This document shows, piece after piece, positions 15,533 through 23,452 of a stretch of 64,000 nucleotides of DNA (positions within the stretch are counted from its first letter, which is position 1; each line of letters starts with the position of its first letter). Source of the DNA: Rivularia sp034931125. GTDB lineage: Bacteria; Cyanobacteriota; Cyanobacteriia; Cyanobacteriales; Nostocaceae. The stretch is taken from assembly GCF_034931125.1 (NCBI RefSeq), contig NZ_JAYGHM010000024.1, positions 37,406 to 101,405 of the forward strand, read 5' to 3'. A model generated the notes under the pieces. The model saw nothing but the letters and a program-made list of their open reading frames with translations. It made no database searches and was not told the origin of the DNA. A program made the translations under genes and the position numbers.

Positions 15533-17185
15533 ATGACACTTTTTAATATTGAACAATATCAAAAATCTTATCAACGCGATTGGGATGGTGCTATCTACGA
15601 CCCTGCTTGGGATGAACTAGATGATATTACTGAAACTCCACAGACCAAAGTTTCCGCAGTTGTGGAAGTTAAAAGTGACGAAGCTTCCGACTGTTGGAAC
15701 CCGTCCCATTTTGGTGAAGTCCCGCGTAAAGTTGATGCAAACGGAAACCCTACGATTTTTTGGGATGAAAGCATAGAACCACCCCTACCCGATGATTTTG
15801 AATCTAACCTTGAATATGAGGAAGCATGGCAGCAATGGCAAAACTCCGACAGCTTGACTTGTGCAGCGGAGTGGGGGCAGGATTTGCTCTCGCCGGATTA
15901 CAGCTTGGAGAATTTGAACTTATCGGATTCTCAGAAATCGATGAATACTGCTGCGATCGCCTACAGTCACTCTACCCAGGAGTCCACAATTACGGAGATA
16001 TCAAGTCCCTTGCCTTTGAGGGAGGATGGGGACTCAAGCAAGGTATCGATATCATCACCGCATCGCCACCCTGTCAGCCCTTCTCAATTCAGGGAAAGCG
16101 ACTTGCTGCCGCAGACGAGCGAAACTGTTTTCCCGCAATGCTCCGAATCGTTGAAAACTACCAACCAAAATACCTCTGCATCGAAAATGTTAGAGGATTA
16201 CTCAACTGTCCTTTTAACCCAGGGAGCGATTTGTCATATTTCGGATACGTCCTTAAAGAGCTTTACCGCTGCGGGTACGATGCAGAATGGTTGTGTGTAT
16301 CTAGCGGAGCCTTTGCCAGCCCCTTCGATAGAGGAAGATTATTGCTGGTTGCCTGCTCCCACAGCATTATCTACAAGAGGGAGCCGACCCCCTGGGCTGA
16401 ACAAGTTAGAAACTTTTTTGAAGAAGAACGAACTAATCAAAAAAGGCGAGGTATTAAACCCGGTTATCCTCTCCGAGTGGTTCGGAATCCCCAGCACCTG
16501 GCTCGACCCCTCGGAATCCCGAACGGCAGCAGAATTATTAGAAAACAACGCAGCGCCGCCGGAAATATCCTTGACCCCAGAATTGCCGCGATCGCCCTCC
16601 AGAGAATCCTGTACCTCGAATCTATCCTCTAAGAATAATTCTGAGTATCAAGAGATATCCGAAAATTTCTTAGAGGAAAGTAAGTACCAGTTTAAGGTGG
16701 GCGATCGCGTTAAAGTCTTAAACCGTAATTTTGGAGAGTTCGGTGTAGAAACTGAAGTTTTAGAAATTCAATCAAACAACTGGGTAATAGTTAATTCCTC
16801 AAAGGGTATATATCATGCCGAATACTTGCAACTAATTACACCCGAAAATTTCTTAGAGGAAACGAGAAAAAGTAAGAAGAGTAAACCAGCCAAAAAGCGC
16901 CGCAATAAGCAGGGTTGTCTCTATAAGTATCTTGAGAATAAGAAGTTAAAAGACGGTCGAGTTGCTTCATACCCTCGTATAACATCAGACTTTCGCGACC
17001 CAGAAAACCCGCATCATTGGCGGTGGGGTTATAACTGGGACGAGAAGATTGATGGAGAATGGAAAGGTCGCAGTATCGGCAGTATCCCCCCTGGATCTGT
17101 AGGGATGATAGAAAATATGCGATCGCGCAATATTCCCATTGAAGAAATAATTAGCTTTATTCGTAAAGTAAAGCGTAAAAAATAG
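15533..17185 (+). CDS. 550-residue protein that contains a methyltransferase gene in another frame
   Basis: An uninterrupted frame of 550 codons. Residues 1-100 are acidic and Trp-rich. Residues 101-366 share their DNA with the methyltransferase at 15835-16632 and are Ser/Pro-rich. Near 290-345 there is a conserved-looking block, GEVLNPVILSEWFGIPSTWL, similar to the LNPxFVEWLMGFPxxW motif near the end of phage-type C5 methylases. Residues 385-435 look like an SH3/KOW-type domain (YQFKVGDRVKVLNRNFGEFG). Residues 455-550 are basic, with CLYKYLENKKLKDG and HHWRWGYNWDEKIDGEW, resembling cyanobacterial plasmid proteins. Because both flanks are coding, the middle is probably translated too. The function is unknown, perhaps in DNA modification. 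Confidence 0.65.
   Translation: MTLFNIEQYQKSYQRDWDGAIYDPAWDELDDITETPQTKVSAVVEVKSDEASDCWNPSHFGEVPRKVDANGNPTIFWDESIEPPLPDDFESNLEYEEAWQQWQNSDSLTCAAEWGQDLLSPDYSLENLNLSDSQKSMNTAAIAYSHSTQESTITEISSPLPLREDGDSSKVSISSPHRHPVSPSQFRESDLLPQTSETVFPQCSESLKTTNQNTSASKMLEDYSTVLLTQGAICHISDTSLKSFTAAGTMQNGCVYLAEPLPAPSIEEDYCWLPAPTALSTRGSRPPGLNKLETFLKKNELIKKGEVLNPVILSEWFGIPSTWLDPSESRTAAELLENNAAPPEISLTPELPRSPSRESCTSNLSSKNNSEYQEISENFLEESKYQFKVGDRVKVLNRNFGEFGVETEVLEIQSNNWVIVNSSKGIYHAEYLQLITPENFLEETRKSKKSKPAKKRRNKQGCLYKYLENKKLKDGRVASYPRITSDFRDPENPHHWRWGYNWDEKIDGEWKGRSIGSIPPGSVGMIENMRSRNIPIEEIISFIRKVKRKK
15835..16632 (+). CDS. Cytosine-5 DNA methyltransferase nested in the 15533-17185 gene
   Basis: A 265-residue C5 methyltransferase read one base back from the enclosing gene. 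Motif I is LDLCSGVGAGFALAG (near 7-21), motif IV is SPPCQPFSIQGKR with catalytic Cys at about 80, and motif VI is ENVRG with Glu at about 117. A motif VIII-like segment is FDRGRLLLVA, and motif X is AAGNILDPRIAAIALQRIL near the end. It is short for the family (usually 300-450), with a small target-recognition region between VIII and X. ATG 15835 follows GAGGAAG at a good distance; ATG 15826 is only 2 bases from it. It should methylate cytosine at an unknown site. No partner nuclease is adjacent. Confidence 0.85.
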   Translation: MAKLRQLDLCSGVGAGFALAGLQLGEFELIGFSEIDEYCCDRLQSLYPGVHNYGDIKSLAFEGGWGLKQGIDIITASPPCQPFSIQGKRLAAADERNCFPAMLRIVENYQPKYLCIENVRGLLNCPFNPGSDLSYFGYVLKELYRCGYDAEWLCVSSGAFASPFDRGRLLLVACSHSIIYKREPTPWAEQVRNFFEEERTNQKRRGIKPGYPLRVVRNPQHLARPLGIPNGSRIIRKQRSAAGNILDPRIAAIALQRILYLESIL

Positions 17186-17191
17186 TTAGGA

Positions 17192-17338
17192 ATGGGGCAA
17201 TTCTTAGGCAGCAAGGGCGATCGCTTAGTTAAGTCGTCAAAATATATTCCTAAACGATTATTGCCCCAAGTGCAACGCTTGGAGGTGGAGAAAGCACCAG
17301 TGAGAGAAATATTGAGGGTGTTGGGAATAAACCTATAG
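17192..17338 (+). CDS. Possible small basic protein (48 residues)
   Basis: An ATG frame of 48 codons (MGQFLGSKGDRLVKSSKYIP, then KRLLPQVQRLEVEKAPVREI) is helical and basic and starts 7 bases after the preceding stop with a weak TTAGGA site. Composition is protein-like, but it is too short to be sure. Confidence 0.3.
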   Translation: MGQFLGSKGDRLVKSSKYIPKRLLPQVQRLEVEKAPVREILRVLGINL

Positions 17339-17466
17339 TCATTGTTAGAAATGACAGTATTTTATCCTAGTTTAATTAGTATTGTGAGCGTTAATTTATA
17401 TCAAGAAAAGGTTTAAAATTATTTTGCTATTGACTATTGCTACGAATTGCATTGGGGTGTAATAGA

Positions 17467-17802
17467 TTGATTTTAATAATTCGCGATCGCGCTACAAAAG
17501 AACAATTAGATGAAATGTTACAAATGTGGGGAGTTTTTATTAAAATAGCAGTTGATATCGAACGCGAAATCCTTGCTGGTGGTTCCGAACGCCATTATGA
17601 ATGCGAGCAAGAATTGTTAAAAGATGGTAGCAAGCAAAAAGACTTGTGGGGTGCTGATTGGTGTCCTTACACGCAAGAAATAGTTTTTGAATCAATTATT
17701 AATATTCGCCCCAGCCAAAACAATCGTACTATGATAGTTGAATCCCCCATCATTAGAGAAAGAATTACCATTATTACCAAACGATTACTAGGAGAATTAT
17801 AA
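17467..17802 (+). CDS. DUF5674-like protein
   Basis: A protein of about 111 residues resembling the cyanobacterial DUF5674 family (ILIIRDRATKEQLDEMLQMW, IKIAVDIEREILAGGSERHY, LWGADWCPYTQEIVFESIIN, IRPSQNNRTM). The function of the family is unknown. TTG 17467 is chosen as the start because it gives the family-like beginning LILIIRDRAT; the open frame continues upstream without an ATG. The stop overlaps the next ATG (TAATG at 17800-17804), so the two genes are co-translated. The pair resembles a small two-gene module, perhaps toxin-antitoxin-like, but there is no direct evidence. Confidence 0.65.
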   Translation: MILIIRDRATKEQLDEMLQMWGVFIKIAVDIEREILAGGSERHYECEQELLKDGSKQKDLWGADWCPYTQEIVFESIINIRPSQNNRTMIVESPIIRERITIITKRLLGEL

Positions 17803-18155
17803 TGCCTAACTGGAACGCAATTGAAGCAAGTTTTTTAAATCAATCGATGCCCCAAAAGTTGGGAGAATTGGCTGCAACGTTGGCGCGTCTAAAATCCTGG
17901 AGTCAAAAAAATGCTAATGGTGAAATAGTTCCGGTGTTATTAAAAGAAAGCTTACTGTATGTCAATTTGTTACAAAGACAAAATCATCTTCATTATGCCG
18001 AACTAACCCAACTGCAAAAGTTACTACAAGGGTGGGTAAATCGAGGTGATAATTCAACCGAAATTGTAAACCTTGTTCCCACTGCTGCTATTTGGTCAGA
18101 ACGAATACTTGATATGTCGGGTTTATTGGTTGCCGCAGATTCAAAAACTGCCTAA
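17802..18155 (+). CDS. Hypothetical partner of the DUF5674 protein
   Basis: A 117-residue, mostly helical soluble protein (KLGELAATLARLKSWSQKNA, LLKESLLYVNLLQRQNHLHY). No family recognised. Its ATG overlaps the stop of the DUF5674 gene. The IscB element begins 18 bases after its stop, so its terminator region forms the left flank, and hence the probable native guide, of that element. Confidence 0.5.
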   Translation: MPNWNAIEASFLNQSMPQKLGELAATLARLKSWSQKNANGEIVPVLLKESLLYVNLLQRQNHLHYAELTQLQKLLQGWVNRGDNSTEIVNLVPTAAIWSERILDMSGLLVAADSKTA

Positions 18156-18173
18156 TGACGAGTAATGCTTGCA

Positions 18174-18407
18174 GGTCAGTAACTCAACCCTAAAGGGATT
18201 GAGCTTGTAAGAAATTGCAAGCTGTGCTGACCAGTCTAAGTCTTCACTGACTACGTTTTTTGAGTCACGATACCGGAGAATGCGAAGCTAGTTTTCCGCT
18301 CTATCATTTGCAATTAAACAGTTTTAAAGTCACTGAAACAGTGTTGCAAGTCTAACAAGCTCTCAAAACCTTGACGAAGCTAACATCACCCAGAAATGGA
18401 GGGACTT
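18174..18407 (+). ncRNA. Omega-RNA of IscB
   Basis: About 230 bases with strong structure directly precede iscB. GGTCAG (18174-18179) pairs with CTGACC (18227-18232) and encloses two hairpins: CTCAACCC/GGGATTGAG (18183-18203) and AGCTTG/CAAGCT (18202-18223), which overlap by two bases. TGACT/AGTCA forms a further stem near 18247-18266. In IscB systems the omega-RNA lies upstream of the gene and its 5-prime guide comes from DNA flanking the element, here about 18156-18173. Confidence 0.75.
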
Positions 18408-19691
18408 ATGTCCAAAACATTAGTATTAGACACAAACAAAAAACCATTAGATCCAATTCATCCAGCACAAGCGCGGCAACTATTACGGAACAAAAAAGCA
18501 GCAATCTTTAGACGGTTCCCATTCACAATCATCCTTAAGAAAACCTGCCCAGATATCGAAGTTTCACCATTGAGATTAAAGATTGACCCCGGTGCAAAGT
18601 TTACTGGGATGGCATTAGTTAACGATTCAACTGGCGAAGTTGTATTTGCAGCCGAACTAAAACATCGCGGCTTTGCAATTCGAGATGCTTTAACTTCTAG
18701 AAGACAATTAAGACGAGTTAGACGAGCTAGAAAAACTAGATACCGTCCACATCGGTTTTTAAATAGAACTCGTCCCGATGGTTGGCTAGCACCAAGTTTA
18801 CAAAGTCGAGTTGAGAACATCAAAACTTGGGTTGAGAAGTTGCGTAAATTCGCACCAGTTGAAGCTATTAGCCAAGAGTTAATTCGATTTGATATGCAGC
18901 TAATGTCCAATCCAGATATCCAAGGAAAGGAATATCAACAAGGGACTTTGGCAGGCTATGAAACCAGGGAATATTTGCTTGAAAAGTGGAATAGAGAATG
19001 CGCTTACTGTAGCGTTAAAGACGTTCCCTTCCAAGTAGAACATATTCATCCTAGAGCTAAAGGAGGCAGTAATTCAATTACGAATCTGACATTAAGTTGC
19101 GAAAAATGTAACACCAAAAAAGGAACTAAAGATATCAAAGAGTTCCTCAAAAAAGACCCCGCAAGATTACAAAAAATCTTGAAACAAGCTAAACGACCAT
19201 TAGCAGATGCAGCGGCAGTAAACACTACTAGATGGGCGTTGTTTAGAGCTTTGAAAGATACAGGACTCCCCATAGAAACAGGCTCAGGAGGTTTAACAAA
19301 GTTTAACCGTAGTCAACAAAAGTTAGCTAAAACACACTGGATTGATGCGGCTTGTGTTGGTCATTCAACTCCAACTCTCAATATCAAAGGAATCAAACCA
19401 TTATTGATTACTGCCAATGGTCATGGCTCTAGACAATCTTGCAGGACTGACAAGTTTGGGTTCCCTTCTAGATACGTTCCAAGATTCAAGTTTGTTAAAG
19501 GCTTTCAAACTGGGGACATTGTAAAAGCAGTTGTAACAGCAGGTAAGAAAATGGGTGAATATTTTGGGAGAGTTGCTATTAGAACTAACGGAACTTTTAA
19601 TATCTCGACCTCGGACGGATTAGTTCAAGGAATCAGCCACAAATATTGTTCAGCGATTCACAAAAAGGATGGTTACAACTATGCCAATTAA
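18408..19691 (+). CDS. iscB: IscB RNA-guided nuclease
   Basis: A 427-residue IscB, the ancestor-type relative of Cas9. The PLMP-type N-terminus begins MSKTLVLDTNKKPLDPIHPA. RuvC-I is LKIDPGAKFTGMAL (Asp60). An Arg-rich bridge helix RRQLRRVRRARKTRYRPHR follows. RuvC-II has the Glu in EAISQELIRF. The HNH domain is CAYCSVKD...VEHIHPRAKGGSNS...CEKCNTKKG (first Cys 198, His 212). RuvC-III is HWIDAACVG (His310, Asp313). All catalytic residues appear intact, so both strands should be cut under omega-RNA guidance. ATG 18408 follows GGAGGG at proper spacing; ATG 18396 does not. Confidence 0.95.
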   Translation: MSKTLVLDTNKKPLDPIHPAQARQLLRNKKAAIFRRFPFTIILKKTCPDIEVSPLRLKIDPGAKFTGMALVNDSTGEVVFAAELKHRGFAIRDALTSRRQLRRVRRARKTRYRPHRFLNRTRPDGWLAPSLQSRVENIKTWVEKLRKFAPVEAISQELIRFDMQLMSNPDIQGKEYQQGTLAGYETREYLLEKWNRECAYCSVKDVPFQVEHIHPRAKGGSNSITNLTLSCEKCNTKKGTKDIKEFLKKDPARLQKILKQAKRPLADAAAVNTTRWALFRALKDTGLPIETGSGGLTKFNRSQQKLAKTHWIDAACVGHSTPTLNIKGIKPLLITANGHGSRQSCRTDKFGFPSRYVPRFKFVKGFQTGDIVKAVVTAGKKMGEYFGRVAIRTNGTFNISTSDGLVQGISHKYCSAIHKKDGYNYAN

Positions 19692-19866
19692 AAATACCAC
19701 GGGGATTAAAATCCCCCGTGTCGCTTTCCTCTCAGGGCTAAAGCCGCTGAGTTTCCCGCATTCCGTGAGGTTTTTATGACTGCTTTATAGAGAGTGGGGC
19801 GATCGCACTCCTTACCCTCTTTCCCTTACTTTGCTACAATTCCCTTACCTCAAAAGCGCGTGTATC

Positions 19867-20355
19867 ATGCCCCAAGGATTCGGTAAACCCCAGCCCAATA
19901 AAATCGATAAGCTAATTGAGCGTGCGGTACGTTGCTTCCAAAAACGCCAACCAGAAGCACTTGACCAAATATTTGATAATCTACTAAACCCTCATCTAAA
20001 CAATCAGGTAGTAGCGGGTGCTTTAGCGATACTTGATGATGACACTGACACTAAGTCGTGGCTTTGTGGTTACTTCGCATCGGAAATTAATTGCACTTCA
20101 GACAACGATAAACCGCGTCATCCCATCATCCTGCTATCCAAACTCCTGATCGTGTCTGGAATGGAACCATTCAGCGACTTTATGCCCTATCCTGGCTGCC
20201 GCATCATGATTATTAACCACGAAAAGTTTGAAGCCCTACCTCCTAAAGTTCAAGCCCTGGTGCAAGAATCTTTTAACGTGACCGAAAGCAACTGGGAAGA
20301 AGCACAGCAGATAAATGATGCGCTGCTAGAAGAGTTGATGGTTGAATATTCGTGA
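19867..20355 (+). CDS. Hypothetical protein
   Basis: A soluble protein of about 162 residues, no family recognised. It is helical at the N-terminus (KLIERAVRCFQKRQPEALDQ) and C-terminus (ESNWEEAQQINDALLEELMV), with a hydrophobic centre (PIILLSKLLIVSGMEPFSDF). ATG 19867 is preferred because residues before it are not protein-like. It follows the IscB element and may have been adjacent to the DUF5674 operon before that insertion. Confidence 0.5.
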   Translation: MPQGFGKPQPNKIDKLIERAVRCFQKRQPEALDQIFDNLLNPHLNNQVVAGALAILDDDTDTKSWLCGYFASEINCTSDNDKPRHPIILLSKLLIVSGMEPFSDFMPYPGCRIMIINHEKFEALPPKVQALVQESFNVTESNWEEAQQINDALLEELMVEYS

Positions 20356-20669
20356 TGGGGCGATGAGCGAAACTCCACCTTATTGCGATCGCTCTTCTCG
20401 GCATTGACAACATAAATTAACTGAGCGGTGAGTGAAGCTCCATCGTAAGCGATCGCGGTGTCTCCCTTTCTTTTTAATAAATGCAACTTTATCAATACTT
20501 TTTATTTTTATAAATATAAATACTTAATCTATCAACTAAAAATATACTTCTTTGCTAATTTCCTTAAATCAGTAGAATCATCCTACCTGTTCAAGATGAA
20601 AATTAACTAATATAAATCAGATGATGTATCACCTGATGCATTTAATATTTAATCAAGTTTCATAATTAC

Positions 20670-20936
20670 ATGAATACCAAAAAACCCTTGGTTATTAATC
20701 AACCAGAGGTGAGTCAATTTATCCGCGAATTGAGACTTTTAACTAAACTAACCCAGGAGAAGTTTGCAATCAAAATAGGCGTAACTTGCTTAACCATAAG
20801 CCGCTGGGAAAACGGACGCAGCCAACCTTCACCTTTAGCTATGGAAAAAGTTGAGGGAATATTGGAAGAAATGGGCGATACTCCTTCGGAGTCACTTCGC
20901 GATCGCGCAGAAGAGTTACGGTCAAAGTATTTCTAA
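20670..20936 (+). CDS. XRE-family HTH regulator
   Basis: An 88-residue regulator. The HTH is at about 13-66 (VSQFIRELRLLTKLTQEKFA, IKIGVTCLTISRWENGRSQP). Near the C-terminus the residues DTPSESLRDR are encoded by a 24-bp repeat also found inverted inside recD2 (57540-57563), so this stretch is an in-frame repeat insertion. It is the first gene before a small membrane protein and the vWA/PP2C/kinase triad and may control them. Confidence 0.8.
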   Translation: MNTKKPLVINQPEVSQFIRELRLLTKLTQEKFAIKIGVTCLTISRWENGRSQPSPLAMEKVEGILEEMGDTPSESLRDRAEELRSKYF

Positions 20937-20972
20937 AAATTAATTACGTTTAGATAATAAGGAATCATAATC

Positions 20973-21311
20973 ATGGATGAAGTTGTTAGAAAATTGGCAG
21001 GCGTTGGATTTCCAGCAGTTGTACTTCTGATCGCAATGGCAACAACTGGTTTGGCTGGTGCTGCTGCAATTACTGCGGCATTAGCAATGTTAGGACCAGG
21101 CGGAATGGTTGGCGGTATTGTATTACTTGGAATAATAGGATTAGCATCAGATGCACTGTCGAAATATGGATTGACAGAACTACTCAAGGGAATTTATGAA
21201 GAAAGAAAAGTTAAAGGCGAATCTTTGCATAAGCTTCGTAAAGAAATTGACGGTTTACTAATTAGCAAAGAATTGAAGCTGATTGTTAAAGAACATATTG
21301 GTTGTATTTGA
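20973..21311 (+). CDS. Small Gly/Ala-rich membrane protein
   Basis: A 112-residue protein. Residues 11-60 are two hydrophobic Gly/Ala-rich helices (FPAVVLLIAMATTGLAGAAA and MVGGIVLLGIIGLASDALSK). The rest is charged and helical (GIYEERKVKGESLHKLRKEI). Proteins of this look recur in cyanobacteria and other bacteria without assigned function. The hairpin of small-residue helices would suit membrane insertion or pore formation. It is 36 bases after the XRE gene, so probably co-transcribed. Confidence 0.6.
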   Translation: MDEVVRKLAGVGFPAVVLLIAMATTGLAGAAAITAALAMLGPGGMVGGIVLLGIIGLASDALSKYGLTELLKGIYEERKVKGESLHKLRKEIDGLLISKELKLIVKEHIGCI

Positions 21312-21564
21312 GTAAATTGTAATTGTTTTTTCTAGAAGTTATCAAAAACTGCGAATACCTTACAAATTCCTAGAATTAAAACTCAACCATTCATTATCCA
21401 TATACATTTTATTTGGAAAGAGCGAATCAAGTAAAAAATATTAGTATGTCTTTAAAGCCAATCCCATTAATCAGCTAATAATTACAGTGTTTTGCCCGTA
21501 ATTAACAGCATTAAGTTTCAAATAATTTGGATTAAGCATTATTAGTTCTAGTGAGGTAAATTAA

Positions 21565-22422
21565 ATGTCATATTCTGTGGAAATAAGTCGAAATAATCCA
21601 ACTGCTTTTTTGTTTGCTATTGACCGTTCTGGATCTATGAGTGAAGTTACTCCAGAGGGAATGAGTAAAGCTCAAATGTTAAGCGATGTAATGAACCGAC
21701 TTTTTAGTGAGTTAATTCTAAAGTGTGCTAAATCTGAAGGAACTCGCAATTACTTTGAGATTGGTGTAATTGGTTATGATACCACTATAGGAATTGTTAA
21801 TCCCCTTACAGGAGCGTTAGCTCAGGAATGGCTAAATCCAATTAGTCTATTTGAAACTAACCCTTTGCGACTAGAAGAGAGAAGGAAGAAAATCCCCGAT
21901 GGAGCTGGGGGTATCATTGAAACTACTGTTAAATTTCCTGTTTGGTTTGACCCTATTGCTGAAGGTGGAACACCAATGTGTTCTGCATTGCAGATAGCTT
22001 ATGATGTTCTTAATTATTGGTGTGCAACTCATCCAAATGCCTATCCACCTCTCTTTGTTCATATTACTGATGGACAAAGTACAGATGGAGATCCAGAAGA
22101 ACTTGCTCAAAAGATTCACCAGCTATCTACTAATGATGGGAATGTTTTGGTTTTTAATATTCACCTTTCCAGTAAGGGTGGAAAAGAGGTAATTATGCCG
22201 TCTTCAGTCTACGGCTTACCAGATAGTTATGCTGAAAAGTTATTTCGGATGTCAAGTTATTTGCCTAGTGTTATGGCAACAATGGCTAGGAGAGAGGGAA
22301 TAGAAGATATTTCATCAGAATCCCGTTGTTTTGCATACAATGTCAAAGACTTAGCTACTCTAGTTGCACTTTTAGATATTGGTACAAGAGCAGCAATGGA
22401 TGTTGTAGCAATGGATCGATAG
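21565..22422 (+). CDS. von Willebrand factor A domain protein (TerY-like)
   Basis: A 285-residue single vWA domain. The metal-ion-dependent adhesion site DxSxS is FLFAIDRSGSMSE (Asp20). The second-loop Thr is in GGTPMCSA, and the third acid is in HITDGQSTDGDPEE. No signal or membrane segment, so it is cytoplasmic. Together with the next two genes (PP2C phosphatase, protein kinase) it forms the TerY-P triad described by comparative genomics for tellurium/stress-type systems. There the vWA protein is thought to be the phosphorylated adaptor. Confidence 0.85.
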   Translation: MSYSVEISRNNPTAFLFAIDRSGSMSEVTPEGMSKAQMLSDVMNRLFSELILKCAKSEGTRNYFEIGVIGYDTTIGIVNPLTGALAQEWLNPISLFETNPLRLEERRKKIPDGAGGIIETTVKFPVWFDPIAEGGTPMCSALQIAYDVLNYWCATHPNAYPPLFVHITDGQSTDGDPEELAQKIHQLSTNDGNVLVFNIHLSSKGGKEVIMPSSVYGLPDSYAEKLFRMSSYLPSVMATMARREGIEDISSESRCFAYNVKDLATLVALLDIGTRAAMDVVAMDR

Positions 22423-22444
22423 GACAAAATAAGTAAATTAAATT

Positions 22445-23452
22445 ATGGCTAGGCAATCATTGGCTTTCAGTATTTTTTTGTTTTTTATCATAGTCTCTAT
22501 CTTGCTAGTTTTGTTTGCAAAAAAACCTGTTTCTGAAAGGAGAAATAAACTGGAAATAGATATACAAGATAAGGAGACAAACAACGATCAACCAAATGAT
22601 AAAGTAGCATCTCAAGAGCTTGAAACACAACTTACACAAGAACTGCTTGCCAACAAGCAAACCTCATCTGAATCAGAACAGTTAAGAAATATTGGGGATT
22701 ACGTATTCAGAATTCGGAGCTTTCATATTCAAAAAAAGGGTCTGAGTGAAGCCGAATGTGAAGACAAAAATGCTTTAAGTAAAAATTCTTTAAATTTGCG
22801 AGTAGCTGTTGCTGATGGTGCAACTGAAAGTTTATTTAGTGATGTCTGGGCAGATATCTTAGTAAATAACTATGTCGAGAAAGGTGCTGACTTTTTCCAA
22901 TTTTCTGAACTAGAGTCTGCAAACCAAAAATTTGTTCAAAAAACAAGTCAACAAATCTTAGGGATGCCTGAAACTAGACAGTGGTTTATGTATGAAAAAC
23001 TAGAAAGAGGAACCCATGCTACTTTAGCGGCGGTTGAATTTTCTTCTAGTTTGGAAAGGGTTCAAATCTTAACAGTGGGTGATAGTTGTGTTTTTTGGTG
23101 CAATGGTAATGCAGATGAAGTAAATATGCTTCCAGAATTATCACCCGAAGATTTTGGATCTTTTCCAGCTTCTATTTGTCATCTTTCAAAGACTTGGCAG
23201 AGTTTAGAACAAAAAATAGTAAGGAAAGAAGTTACATTTCAAAATACCTTACAAATGATTTTATGTACAGATGCTCTAGCCTGCTGGTTAGTAACAAAGT
23301 TAAAAAGTCAGCCTTCTAATTGGGAAAGGTTATTTCAAATCTCTGACGATAGCTCTTTCACAAACTTTATAGAAACTCTACGCGAACAAAATAATATCCG
23401 AAACGATGATGTTACTGCGGTGCTAATTGATGTCTTACCCCTCAATGTCTGA
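22445..23452 (+). CDS. Membrane-anchored PP2C-family protein phosphatase
   Basis: A 335-residue protein. Residues 7-27 are a membrane helix (FSIFLFFIIVSILLVLFA), followed by a charged linker and a PP2C domain. Metal-binding motifs seen are VAVADGATES (near 119), THATLAAVEF, LTVGDSCVFW, CTDALACW and NDDVTAVLIDV at the end. It probably removes phosphate placed on the vWA protein or other targets by the kinase encoded next. It lies 22 bases after the vWA gene and overlaps the kinase gene by 8. Confidence 0.85.
   Translation: MARQSLAFSIFLFFIIVSILLVLFAKKPVSERRNKLEIDIQDKETNNDQPNDKVASQELETQLTQELLANKQTSSESEQLRNIGDYVFRIRSFHIQKKGLSEAECEDKNALSKNSLNLRVAVADGATESLFSDVWADILVNNYVEKGADFFQFSELESANQKFVQKTSQQILGMPETRQWFMYEKLERGTHATLAAVEFSSSLERVQILTVGDSCVFWCNGNADEVNMLPELSPEDFGSFPASICHLSKTWQSLEQKIVRKEVTFQNTLQMILCTDALACWLVTKLKSQPSNWERLFQISDDSSFTNFIETLREQNNIRNDDVTAVLIDVLPLNV

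Larger units (their letters stand above)
18174..19775 (+). mobile_element. IS200/IS605-like element carrying iscB (no tnpA)
   Basis: The left part is the omega-RNA region starting at the GGTCAG stem (18174). The right part after the iscB stop has two subterminal hairpins, GGGGAT/ATCCCC (about 19702-19717) and CTCAG...CTGAG (about 19731-19751), followed by TTTCCCGC. There is no TnpA tyrosine transposase in the window, so movement would need a transposase in trans. The exact right end is uncertain. Confidence 0.65.

Noticed and set aside
15533..16632. Programmed frameshift producing a single long methyltransferase
   Set aside because: The nested gene has its own ATG and ribosome site and starts at the family's normal N-terminus, so separate initiation is simpler; kept only as an alternative.
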